Source: G020354785 sp964461435
GTDB lineage: Bacteria > Bacteroidota > Bacteroidia > Bacteroidales > UBA10428
Direction: 5' to 3'
NCBI GenBank assembly: GCA_964461435.1
Contig: CAYWUI010000012.1
Span: 1 to 64,000, forward strand
DNA length: 64,000 bases
Made by a program: the position numbers and the translations under genes. Positions 50,939 to 59,554 of this stretch are shown here, in pieces. The notes beneath the pieces are model-generated. The model was not told where the DNA came from and did not search any database. It saw nothing but the letters and a program-made list of their open reading frames with translations. Each line of letters begins with the position of its first letter. The first letter of the stretch is position 1.

Positions 50939-51694
50939 ATGAGACAATTCGGACTTATAGGTTATCCTTTAAGCCATTCATTTTCAATGAAATACTTTAA
51001 TGATAAGTTCAGGGATGAGAACATTGATAATTGCCGGTACTTTAACTTTCCTATCGATACAATTGAGAAACTGCCGGCACTGATTACAGAAAATAAGGAG
51101 TTAAACGGATTAAATGTGACAATTCCCTATAAGGAAAAAGTAATTAAATACCTTGATAAAATTGATGGTACGGCCAGGGAGATTGGAGCAGTAAACACAA
51201 TTAAAATTGACAGAAGTAATGATAAATATAAACTAACGGGCTATAACACCGATGCTTATGGTTTTCAATATTCCATAACGCCTCATCTGAAAGAAATCCA
51301 TAAAAAAGCCATGATCCTGGGTACAGGAGGTGCTTCAAAGGCCATTGCATACGTGTTTAACCAGCTGCATATAAAATATATTTTTGTTTCACGGAATCCC
51401 AGGATGGGCAATCATATTTCATATGATATTCTCAACAGACAATTGATGGACGAACATAAAATAATAGTTAATACTTCTCCCGTCGGCACATATCCGGATA
51501 TTGATAAATGTCCGGATATACCTTATGAATATATTACTGATAACCACCTGGTATATGATCTTATATATAACCCCGGGATAAGTAAACTTCTGAAAAAGTG
51601 CTCACTGAAAGGTGCAAATGTGATAAACGGATTGTTAATGCTGCATCTTCAGGCAGAGAAAGCCTGGGAAATATGGAACAGCGAAAGTCAATAG
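50939..51694 (+). CDS. aroE: Shikimate dehydrogenase
   Basis: A 251-residue AroE. The shikimate site has GYPLSHSFS, catalytic lysine in NVTIPYKEKV and NTDAYGF; the NADP Rossmann loop is GTGGASKAI. It reduces 3-dehydroshikimate in aromatic amino-acid synthesis. It ends the ComA-like/DUF368 gene run and its last 7 bp overlap the end of the convergent YfiR-like gene. Confidence 0.94.
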   Translation: MRQFGLIGYPLSHSFSMKYFNDKFRDENIDNCRYFNFPIDTIEKLPALITENKELNGLNVTIPYKEKVIKYLDKIDGTAREIGAVNTIKIDRSNDKYKLTGYNTDAYGFQYSITPHLKEIHKKAMILGTGGASKAIAYVFNQLHIKYIFVSRNPRMGNHISYDILNRQLMDEHKIIVNTSPVGTYPDIDKCPDIPYEYITDNHLVYDLIYNPGISKLLKKCSLKGANVINGLLMLHLQAEKAWEIWNSESQ

Positions 51695-52203
51695 CTTTGA
51701 ATTGCCATCTCCTGGAGTTTTGCACTTACCTTTATTCCGTATTTGGAAGCATTTGCCTGCTTCATCTCAAATTTAAGCTTGTCGCCGACAATTAAAAAAT
51801 TTATTGCTGATCCCAAATCAATAGACCCGGCCTTTTCTGTAATTAATAGCGTGCTCATATTATCTATCTGCGCAACTATCTGACCAATCTGTTTAGTATG
51901 GCTGAAAGGTATAAAAAGTATGTGGCATTTGGTAATTTCTTCGACTGATTTTAACTCCTGGATAGATATGTCCTGTGTACCCACTTTTTTGCCCGATGTA
52001 TAACTTATTAATTCATCCGCTACAGGAGAGGAGCCGAATGTTCCTATAATAAACGGACCTGTTTTATAATTGACCGGCCATTCAATTAATCTTGAGAAAT
52101 TGTATATAAACATTGCCTGTGCCTTGGGTATGCCTGTTTGTGCATATATAAAAGCAGGAATAATTATTATAAATAATACTGTAATTATTGCAGATTTTTT
52201 CAT
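51688..52203 (-). CDS. YfiR/DUF4154 family periplasmic protein
   Basis: A 171-residue exported protein, signal peptide ending IPAFIYAQ. The YfiR pattern is clear: AMFIYNFSRLIEWP at the start, FIIGTFGSSPVADELISY, CHILFIPFSH, LLITEKAGSIDLGSAINF and the final MKQANASKYGIKVSAKL. In Pseudomonas YfiR inhibits the diguanylate cyclase YfiN; here no such cyclase is nearby, so the role in Bacteroidota is open. Confidence 0.88.
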   Translation of the reverse strand: MKKSAIITVLFIIIIPAFIYAQTGIPKAQAMFIYNFSRLIEWPVNYKTGPFIIGTFGSSPVADELISYTSGKKVGTQDISIQELKSVEEITKCHILFIPFSHTKQIGQIVAQIDNMSTLLITEKAGSIDLGSAINFLIVGDKLKFEMKQANASKYGIKVSAKLQEMAIQSY

Positions 52204-52328
52204 AATAAATTCAGATGTTTTCGCAATTTTCTACGTTAAAAAATAAAAAATGTTTTACAAATATAATTCAATGATTTGTTCCATAGGATAAAGAAAGTCA
52301 TTTTAAATATTATTAACAACAGCAAATA

Positions 52329-53081
52329 TCAAATTATATTAACATGGTATTCTATATTTGTTAAAAATAGTCCGCGCGCAGGAGCTGTGTAACTTAACTT
52401 GATTTTTTGTTCAACAATTGTTTTAAATTCGGAAATTTCCATTTTATCACGGCCTATTATTACCATGGTCCCGACAATGGCCCTTACCATATTCCTTAAG
52501 AACCGGTCAGCTTTAATGCTGAAAATTAATCTGTCTCCATAATCATCCCATTTCGAATAAAAAATCTTGCAAACATTTGTCCTGGCATTGCTATGCGATT
52601 TGCTGAAACTTGTAAAATCCTTCATGCTTTGAAGCCAGGCAGCCGCTTCATTCATTTTTTCCAGGTTTAGCCTGTCATATATGTACCAGCCGTATTCCTT
52701 TGTAAAAGGATCATTTATTCTTGATATATGGTAGTCATATGTTCTGGATATCGCATCAAACCTGGCATGTGAATGATCTTTGACTTTAAATATTCTGTAT
52801 ACCGAGATGTCAGAAGGCAAAAGACTGTTTAACCTGTATATCAAACCCGAATTATTTTCCAGCAATGTATTCTCACTGTCAAAATGGGCCATAAAGAACC
52901 TTGCATGAACTCCTGTATCAGTCCTGCCAGCTCCTGTCGTAACGATTTTTTCCCTGATGACAGTTGACATGACTTTATCTAAAATGGACTGCACCGTAAC
53001 CGCATTTGGCTGAATTTGCCAGCCATGATAATTTGTCCCTTTAAATGCAAAATGAATAAAATACCTTTGTTTTATAGCCAT
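52329..53081 (-). CDS. truA: tRNA pseudouridine(38-40) synthase
   Basis: A 250-residue TruA. The catalytic aspartate lies in GAGRTDTGVHA near residue 57, with YHGWQIQPNAVTVQ at the N-terminus and FLRNMVRAIVGTM in the C-terminal half. It modifies the anticodon arm of many tRNAs. Single gene, convergent in neighbourhood with YfiR-like gene upstream on the same strand after a 125-bp gap. Confidence 0.95.
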   Translation of the reverse strand: MAIKQRYFIHFAFKGTNYHGWQIQPNAVTVQSILDKVMSTVIREKIVTTGAGRTDTGVHARFFMAHFDSENTLLENNSGLIYRLNSLLPSDISVYRIFKVKDHSHARFDAISRTYDYHISRINDPFTKEYGWYIYDRLNLEKMNEAAAWLQSMKDFTSFSKSHSNARTNVCKIFYSKWDDYGDRLIFSIKADRFLRNMVRAIVGTMVIIGRDKMEISEFKTIVEQKIKLSYTAPARGLFLTNIEYHVNII

Positions 53082-53337
53082 GACTGTTTAATATCTTTTG
53101 CTGAAAATTAATACAGTATTACTGCCAAAATTGCAAACTCTTGATTTATTATAAGCTGGAAATCACAAAAATTTTGTAACTAGTTGATATTTAACAATTT
53201 TTAACATAAGTTAACTGACTGCAATTCAATATATTATATCTATTAAAAAAAAATAACAAATCATTTGGAATAAATTTTGCTACCTTCGGCACTGTTTAAA
53301 TAAAAATCTATTAATAAAGTCAAAAATTAACAATAGT

Positions 53338-54336
53338 ATGGGTGAAATAGCAATAAACATAAAAGAATTAAATGAAAAAATACAAAAGGAGAGCTCTTTT
53401 GTAGATATTATTAATATTGAGATTAAGAAGGTAATTGTCGGACAGAAACATTTGATTGACAGCTTATTGATAGGCCTGCTTTCAGATGGGCATATACTTA
53501 TTGAAGGGGTGCCGGGACTGGCAAAAACACTGGCTATAAAAACACTTGCACAAACTATTGATGCAAAATTCAGCAGAATACAATTTACTCCTGATCTGCT
53601 ACCTGCTGATCTAATAGGCACCATGATCTATAGCCAGAAAAAGGAAGACTTCCTGGTAAAGAAAGGCCCTGTATTTGCCAATTTTATACTGGCCGATGAA
53701 GTTAACAGATCTCCTGCAAAGGTTCAGAGTGCACTTTTGGAGGCTATGCAGGAAAAGCAGGTTACAATAGGTTCTGAGTCCTATCCGTTACCTATGCCCT
53801 TTTTGGTTATGGCGACCCAAAATCCTATTGAACAGGAAGGTACCTACCCCTTACCTGAGGCACAGGTTGATCGTTTTATGCTTAAAGTGGTAATTGACTA
53901 TCCTAACCAGGATGATGAACGACTTATAATGAGAGAAAATCTCGGTAAGGTATTTCCTTCACCTTCAACCGTCATGAAACCTTCAGATATATTAAGGGCC
54001 AGGGAAGTTGTTAAAGAAGTATATATGGATGAGAAAATTGAACAATATATATTAAATATAGTCTTTGCAACAAGATACCCCGGTGAATATAACCTGGGGC
54101 AATACACTAATATGATTAATTATGGGGGTTCACCAAGGGCTAGCATATATATTGCAGCAGCATCAAAAGCTTACGCCTTTATCAAGAGGAGAGGTTATGT
54201 CATACCTGAAGATGTCAGGGCTGTTTGCCATGATGTGCTGAGGCACCGAATCGGACTTACATATGAAGCGGAAGCCGAGAATATATCTGCTGAACATATT
54301 ATTACAGACATACTTAATAATATAGAGGTTCCTTAA
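53338..54336 (+). CDS. MoxR-family AAA+ ATPase
   Basis: A 332-residue AAA+ ATPase of the MoxR class. Walker A is GVPGLAKT, Walker B is ILADEVNRSP, followed by the sensor segment MATQNPIEQEGTYPLPEAQ. It opens the Bat operon, as usual in Bacteroidota, and should act with the DUF58 and von Willebrand proteins as a chaperone-like complex. The 256-bp gap before it holds TACCTTCG at 53281, one mismatch from the -7 box. Confidence 0.93.
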   Translation: MGEIAINIKELNEKIQKESSFVDIINIEIKKVIVGQKHLIDSLLIGLLSDGHILIEGVPGLAKTLAIKTLAQTIDAKFSRIQFTPDLLPADLIGTMIYSQKKEDFLVKKGPVFANFILADEVNRSPAKVQSALLEAMQEKQVTIGSESYPLPMPFLVMATQNPIEQEGTYPLPEAQVDRFMLKVVIDYPNQDDERLIMRENLGKVFPSPSTVMKPSDILRAREVVKEVYMDEKIEQYILNIVFATRYPGEYNLGQYTNMINYGGSPRASIYIAAASKAYAFIKRRGYVIPEDVRAVCHDVLRHRIGLTYEAEAENISAEHIITDILNNIEVP

Positions 54337-54359
54337 TAAAATAATGAATCTGAAGATTA

Positions 54360-54770
54360 ATGAGAATAAGTATTTATATAGGGGCAATAGCTTTTATTTT
54401 AACATTACAGGTCAATGGCCAGAATTATATCGGGCTTCATAAGGATGAGATTGCCAGTTTAATGAAGGAGACACAAAGGGACTTTAAACTGAATACAGGG
54501 ATTATAAATAAAGTATACAATTATCTCAAATATGAGGATAAGGTAAATGAGCAGACCTTACTATTCTTTCTTGATGAAGATGATTGTTGTACCTGCGTAA
54601 GGCTTATGTCGGACTATACCAATTTAAACGATGTTACAGACACATTAAATAGCAAATACACAAGGACTGGTGAAAATACATGGACCTATAAAGAAATGGA
54701 TGTAGTATATACAGTTAGACTGGAGAAGGAAGAGTGGTACTTTACAGTTATCACAAAAAAAGAGAATTAA
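54360..54770 (+). CDS. Small exported protein of the Bat operon
   Basis: A 136-residue protein with a signal peptide (ends TLQVNGQ) and a small mixed domain (residues 35-136) containing a Cys pair run DEDDCCTCV near residue 77 and a C-terminal YFTVITKK strand. No known family recognised. It lies between moxR and the DUF58 gene with gaps of 23 and 25 bp, so it is certainly in the operon. The Cys cluster could bind metal or form disulfides. Confidence 0.75.
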   Translation: MRISIYIGAIAFILTLQVNGQNYIGLHKDEIASLMKETQRDFKLNTGIINKVYNYLKYEDKVNEQTLLFFLDEDDCCTCVRLMSDYTNLNDVTDTLNSKYTRTGENTWTYKEMDVVYTVRLEKEEWYFTVITKKEN

Positions 54771-54795
54771 TAATATGCTGAAGTTCATTTGAATT

Positions 54796-55665
54796 GTGGA
54801 AGCAACTGAATTAATTAAACGGGTTAGAAAAATAGAAATAAAAAGCAGGGGACTGTCAAAACATATATTTGCAGGGGAATATCATTCTGCATTCAAGGGA
54901 AAAGGCATGGCCTTTAGTGAAGTGAGGGAATATCAATACGGAGATGATATCAGAAATATAGACTGGAACGTCACTGCCAGGTTTAATCATCCCTATATTA
55001 AGATCTATGAAGAAGAGAGGGAACTGACGGTAATGTTAATAATTGATGTAAGCGGTTCGCGCGAATTTGGCACACAGTCATTGTTGAAAAAAAATCTTAT
55101 AACTGAAATATCAGCAGTACTTTCGTTTTCTGCTATTCAGAATAATGATAAAGTAGGTGTTATAATGTTCAGTGACAGGATTGAAAAATTTATACCTCCT
55201 AAGAAAGGAAAACAGCATATATTAAGAATCATAAGAGAACTTTTAAATTTTGAGCCCGTGAATAAAGGAACAAATATTACCGGGGCCCTAAGGTTTCTTA
55301 TAAATGCCATTAAAAAAAGAAGCACATCTTTCTTAATATCTGATTTCATGGATGATAATTTTGATGATGCGCTTAAAATAGCTTCAAAAAAACACGATTT
55401 GGTCGGACTGAAAATATATGATGTGAGAGAGACAGAATTGCCGTCTATAGGATTAATAAAAATGCTGGATGCCGAGAGTGGTGAAGATATTTGGATCGAT
55501 ACCTCCAATAATTATATACGTGATATATACAGGCATTCATGGAGAAGACGCAGCGAAGACATGAATGAAATGTTATCTAAACTTGGTGTGGACTTTACCT
55601 CTATATCAACTGGAGAGGACTATGTGAAACCATTAATAAATCTTTTTAAAAGAAGAGCCCGGTAG
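54796..55665 (+). CDS. DUF58 domain protein of the Bat operon
   Basis: A 289-residue soluble protein starting with GTG at 54796. DUF58 hallmark: GKGMAFSEVREYQYGDDIRNIDWN near residue 35, then a von Willebrand-like segment with a MIDAS start DVSGS near residue 84 and SDFMDD later. It almost always neighbours moxR and forms a complex with MoxR and Bat proteins. Gap of 52 bp to the next gene. Confidence 0.92.
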   Translation: MEATELIKRVRKIEIKSRGLSKHIFAGEYHSAFKGKGMAFSEVREYQYGDDIRNIDWNVTARFNHPYIKIYEEERELTVMLIIDVSGSREFGTQSLLKKNLITEISAVLSFSAIQNNDKVGVIMFSDRIEKFIPPKKGKQHILRIIRELLNFEPVNKGTNITGALRFLINAIKKRSTSFLISDFMDDNFDDALKIASKKHDLVGLKIYDVRETELPSIGLIKMLDAESGEDIWIDTSNNYIRDIYRHSWRRRSEDMNEMLSKLGVDFTSISTGEDYVKPLINLFKRRAR

Positions 55666-55717
55666 AATATTTGAAACAGCAAGAAAAAAATTTTAGGTTT
55701 GAAAAGATATAAATAGA

Positions 55718-56716
55718 ATGGATAAAAAGGTCGTTAAACGAATTACAGGTTTATATATAATCTCAGCATTTGTATTTGTTTCGCAAATAGCTTATCCCCA
55801 GCTGGTAACTATTAATATTGAACTTGATACCAGCAGGATACTTATAGGTGATCAGGTGAATATGTCAATTGAGGTCATAAAATCAGGGAATTCATCTGTA
55901 AAATTTCCGGAATTTGATAAAAACCTCACTGATGAAATAGAAATAGTTGATAAGTCAGATATTGATTCCGCAAAGCTGGATAATAATAAGATTGCTCTGT
56001 ATCAAAATCTGACCATTACAGCTTTTGACAGCGGACTGTTTTATATCCCGCCTGTAAATTTTATATACAGTGACAGGGGATTTACCGATTCAATAAGTTC
56101 ATCGGCCAATTATCTGGAAGTCCTTCCCGTGAAAATTGATACAACAGGTACGATAAGAGATATTAAAGGATTATATAAAGCTCCCTACAGTTTCAGTGAA
56201 ATATATCCTTATATATTGATGCTGTTTTTTGTCGGGTTGCTTATTTGGTTTATTATATACTATATCGACAGGAAAAAGAAAGACGAACCAATACTCAGAA
56301 GAATAAAGCCTTCTGAGCTGCCTCATGTTATTGCTTTACGGGAGCTTGATAAATTAAAAGCTGAAAAATTATGGCAGCAGAATAAGATCAAGTTATACTA
56401 TACAAGGTTGACTGAAATAGTCCGTACTTATATTGAGAGAAGATTTGATATCATGGCTATGGAACAGACGACAGGTGAAATATTGTATGAATTTAAGGAC
56501 AGGGGAATTGAAAATGTAAATTATAATATTTTAGAGCAATTGCTTAATCTTGCCGATTTGGTGAAGTTTGCGAAGGGTGAGCCCCTGCCTGAAGAAAATA
56601 CTACTCATATGGAGAATGCCTATGAGTTTGTCAGGAATACCAAATATGTGCCGGCTGAAGAAACCGGCGCTGAAGATAGAGGTTTAAAAAACAAACAGAA
56701 AGAATTAACAGCTTAA
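55718..56716 (+). CDS. Bat-operon membrane protein with N-terminal periplasmic domain
   Basis: A 332-residue protein: signal peptide, a periplasmic beta domain (residues 30-145), one transmembrane helix (IYPYILMLFFVGLLIWFIIY, about residues 165-185), and a cytosolic helical domain with WQQNKIKLYYTRLTEIVRTY and MAMEQTTGEILYE. This second half resembles the DUF4381-like proteins of Bat loci. It sits between DUF58 and batA; 3 bp separate it from batA. Confidence 0.75.
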   Translation: MDKKVVKRITGLYIISAFVFVSQIAYPQLVTINIELDTSRILIGDQVNMSIEVIKSGNSSVKFPEFDKNLTDEIEIVDKSDIDSAKLDNNKIALYQNLTITAFDSGLFYIPPVNFIYSDRGFTDSISSSANYLEVLPVKIDTTGTIRDIKGLYKAPYSFSEIYPYILMLFFVGLLIWFIIYYIDRKKKDEPILRRIKPSELPHVIALRELDKLKAEKLWQQNKIKLYYTRLTEIVRTYIERRFDIMAMEQTTGEILYEFKDRGIENVNYNILEQLLNLADLVKFAKGEPLPEENTTHMENAYEFVRNTKYVPAEETGAEDRGLKNKQKELTA

Positions 56717-56719
56717 AGT

Positions 56720-57718
56720 ATGGGTCACTTTGAATTTGCACATCCGGATTATTTTTATTTACTGTTATTATTAATACCTGTGATTGCATGGTATATATGG
56801 AAGGAAAAAAAGTTCAATGCCACAATCCTGGTATCAACAATTCAGCCGCTGAAAAATGCCGGAAAGTCTTTTAAAATATACTTCAGGCATATATTATTTA
56901 TACTTAGAATATTAACTTTAATACTCCTTATTATAGTCCTTGCCAGGCCACAATCTACAAAGAGCTGGGAAAAGAGTATTACAGAGGGTATAGATATAAT
57001 AATAGCACTGGATATTTCAGGGAGCATGCTTGCACGCGATTTTAATCCGGACAGGCTGGAGGCTTCAAAAGATATAGCCACAGAGTTTATTTCGGGAAGA
57101 AGAAATGACAGAATGGGACTGGTCGTATTTAGTGGAGAAAGTTTTACTCAGTGCCCTTTAACCACTGATCATAAAGTACTGATAAACCTGTTCGGCAACA
57201 TTAAAAGCGGCATGATTGAAGACGGAACAGCCATAGGGGTCGGACTGGCAAACGCCATAAAAAGGCTAAAGGATAGTGATGCTATAAGTAAAGTGATAAT
57301 ACTGTTAACTGACGGTGTAAATAACAGGGGGTCTGTCGACCCTTTAACAGCAGCAGAGATTGCAAAGACCTTTGGAATAAGGGTCTATACAATCGGAGTC
57401 GGCAGTAGGGGTAATGCACCTTATCCGGTGCAAAATCCATTTACAGGAAATATTGTTTATCAGAATATGCCCGTGGAAATTGATGAAGAAGTGTTGCAGG
57501 AAATCGCCGATATTACTAATGGCAAATACTTCCGTGCAACAGATAATGAGAAACTTAGAGAAATATACAGGATAATCGATAAGCTTGAAAAATCAAAGAT
57601 CGATGTCAGGGAATACAGTAAAAAGCAGGAGAAATATTTGTGGTTTGCTTTAGCAGCAACCATAATATTATCAGGCGAGATGCTGATGAAAAATACTGTG
57701 CTTAAGAATATACCTTAA
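56720..57718 (+). CDS. batA: BatA-like von Willebrand protein
   Basis: A 332-residue membrane-anchored protein with N-terminal hydrophobic helices, a vWA domain with the MIDAS motif DISGSM near residue 97, TTD and DGVNNRG, and a C-terminal membrane helix. BatA and BatB form a pair in the aerotolerance operon first defined in Bacteroides. MIDAS residues are intact, so metal-dependent binding to a partner is likely. 12 bp to batB. Confidence 0.93.
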   Translation: MGHFEFAHPDYFYLLLLLIPVIAWYIWKEKKFNATILVSTIQPLKNAGKSFKIYFRHILFILRILTLILLIIVLARPQSTKSWEKSITEGIDIIIALDISGSMLARDFNPDRLEASKDIATEFISGRRNDRMGLVVFSGESFTQCPLTTDHKVLINLFGNIKSGMIEDGTAIGVGLANAIKRLKDSDAISKVIILLTDGVNNRGSVDPLTAAEIAKTFGIRVYTIGVGSRGNAPYPVQNPFTGNIVYQNMPVEIDEEVLQEIADITNGKYFRATDNEKLREIYRIIDKLEKSKIDVREYSKKQEKYLWFALAATIILSGEMLMKNTVLKNIP

Positions 57719-57730
57719 TGCTTATTTGAT

Positions 57731-58768
57731 ATGTTCAGATTTGGCCATAGCGAGTTTCTTTATATGCTTGCCGGTATCCCGGCACTGGTAATTATTTACA
57801 TTATTGCCTGTCAAATTAAGAAGAAATCAATAAGGAAGTTCGGAAATCCGGCTGTTGTTTCACAGTTGATGCCCGATATTTCAGGTTTAAGATCACATTT
57901 GAAATTTATTATCCTCACCCTGGCATTAATAACTTTAATTTTTGCGTTATCGGGCCCGCAATTCGGTTCCAGGCTCAAAGAGATAAAAAGAAAAGGTATT
58001 GAGATAATTATTGCCCTTGATATTTCAAACAGTATGCGAGCCGAAGATATTAAACCTGACAGGCTGGAAAGGTCCAGGCAGGCGATACTCAGATTACTTG
58101 ATCAGCTGGAAAATGACAGGATCGGACTTATTGTTTTTGCAGGCGATGCATATACTCAGGTGCCAATTACAACTGACTATGATGGTGCCAGGATGTTTTT
58201 GAATAATATTAATACGGATATCGTATCACGTCAGGGTACTGCGATTGATAAAGCTATAAGACTGGCCAGCAACTCATTTACACAGGATGCTGAAGCAAAC
58301 AAAGCAATTATTATAATATCTGACGGCGAGAATCATGAAGGAGATGCGATTCAGGCTGCAGAAGAGGCAAATGAAAAAGGAATAAAGGTCTATACAATAG
58401 GTATGGGGTCACACGAAGGGGCCCCCATTCCAATTAAAGATGCGTATTATCAGCAGGAATTTTTAAAGGACAGGCAGGGAAATGTGGTTACTACCAAGTT
58501 GAATTCAAAGATGCTGACTCAGATTGCAGTGGCAGGAGGGGGCAAATATTATCATGCAACAAGTACTAATGTTGGCCTGAATAAGCTGTTTAGTGACTTA
58601 GACAAGCTTGATAAAGTTGAGATTGAATCCAAAGTATATTCTGAATATGAAGAACAATTTCCTGTACTTGTATGGATAGCCCTTGGACTGATAATACTGG
58701 ATTTCCTGATCCTGGAAAGAAAGAATAAATGGCTGAAAAATATTAAAATATATAAGTTGAAATTATAA
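57731..58768 (+). CDS. batB: BatB-like von Willebrand protein
   Basis: A 345-residue paralogue of BatA. Two N-terminal transmembrane helices, vWA domain with MIDAS DISNSM near residue 97, TTDYDGA and SDGENHEGD, and a C-terminal helix WIALGLIILDFLIL. It works with BatA in the periplasmic/inner-membrane Bat complex. 3 bp before batC. Confidence 0.93.
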   Translation: MFRFGHSEFLYMLAGIPALVIIYIIACQIKKKSIRKFGNPAVVSQLMPDISGLRSHLKFIILTLALITLIFALSGPQFGSRLKEIKRKGIEIIIALDISNSMRAEDIKPDRLERSRQAILRLLDQLENDRIGLIVFAGDAYTQVPITTDYDGARMFLNNINTDIVSRQGTAIDKAIRLASNSFTQDAEANKAIIIISDGENHEGDAIQAAEEANEKGIKVYTIGMGSHEGAPIPIKDAYYQQEFLKDRQGNVVTTKLNSKMLTQIAVAGGGKYYHATSTNVGLNKLFSDLDKLDKVEIESKVYSEYEEQFPVLVWIALGLIILDFLILERKNKWLKNIKIYKLKL

Positions 58769-58771
58769 ACG

Positions 58772-59515
58772 ATGATGAAATTTATTTTGTATATATTGAT
58801 GGCTCTTATCAGTATCCAGGTATTTTCCCAGAGTGAAAGAAAATATATAAGACAGGGGAACAGGCAGTATCTTAAAGAAAAATACGATGACGCCGAAGTA
58901 CAATATCGTAAAGCCCTGGAAAAATCTCCTGATTCAAAAAAGGCTGATTACAACCTGGCCAATACTCTTTATAAACAGGAGAAATATGAGGCAGCAGGAA
59001 CAAAATATTTAAATCTTGCAGGCAATGAAAAAGATAAAGGAGAACTTGCCAGGTACTATTATAACCTTGGTAATTCATTATTTAAGGAAAATAACTTTGA
59101 GAAAAGTATTGAAGCCTATAAAAACTCATTAAGAAACAATGCGGGTGATATGGATGCAAAGCATAATCTTCAACTTACGATGAGCATGCTTAAAATGCAG
59201 CAACAGCAGCAACAGCAGCAACAGCAGCAACANNNNNNNNNNNNNNNNNNNNNNNNNNNNNNNNNNNNNNNNNNNNNNNNNNNNNNNNNNNNNNNNNNNN
59301 NNNNNNNNNNNNNNNNNNNNNNNNNNNNNNNNCAGCAGCAGCAGCAACAGCAGAAAGATGAACAACAACAGGCACAGCAGCAACCTGCAAAGAAAGATGA
59401 GATTTCAAAGGAAGATGCCGAAAGGATTCTTGATGCCCTGGAAAGGGAAGAGGATGACGTGCTTAAGAAACTTCAGAAACAAGTTAAAAAAGTACCGGTG
59501 GATAAAAACTGGTAA
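58772..59515 (+). CDS. batC: BatC-like TPR protein (contains assembly gap)
   Basis: An exported TPR protein with signal peptide (ends IQVFSQ), about three TPR units (DDAEVQYRKALEKSPDSKKA, YNLANTLYKQEKYEAA, KSIEAYKNSLRNNAGD), and a Gln-rich linker broken by 100 unknown bases (59233-59332). After the gap the poly-Gln continues into an acidic C-terminal end (AERILDALEREEDDVLKKLQ) typical of BatC. The open frame across the Ns is by chance of the gap length; the true length of the linker is unknown. Confidence 0.85.
   Translation: MMKFILYILMALISIQVFSQSERKYIRQGNRQYLKEKYDDAEVQYRKALEKSPDSKKADYNLANTLYKQEKYEAAGTKYLNLAGNEKDKGELARYYYNLGNSLFKENNFEKSIEAYKNSLRNNAGDMDAKHNLQLTMSMLKMQQQQQQQQQQQXXXXXXXXXXXXXXXXXXXXXXXXXXXXXXXXXXQQQQQQQKDEQQQAQQQPAKKDEISKEDAERILDALEREEDDVLKKLQKQVKKVPVDKNW
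59233..59332. other. Assembly gap of 100 N inside a CAG/CAA repeat
   Basis: Exactly 100 Ns, the usual placeholder for a gap of unknown size. Both edges are CAGCAA/CAGCAG triplets encoding Gln, so the gap was most likely caused by the low-complexity repeat itself. Confidence 0.97.
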
Positions 59516-59554
59516 TTAAATATTATTTAATGTGTTAAAATTTAAATATACTTA

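Noticed and set aside
53082..53337. A gene or RNA in the 256-bp gap before moxR
   Set aside because: The stretch is AT-rich with no protein-like frame, no tRNA-like TTCGA arm and no long inverted repeat; it most likely holds promoters only.
59220..59345. CAG/CAA repeat as a CRISPR or other repeat array
   Set aside because: It is an in-frame glutamine-coding tract in batC interrupted by Ns, without spacers.
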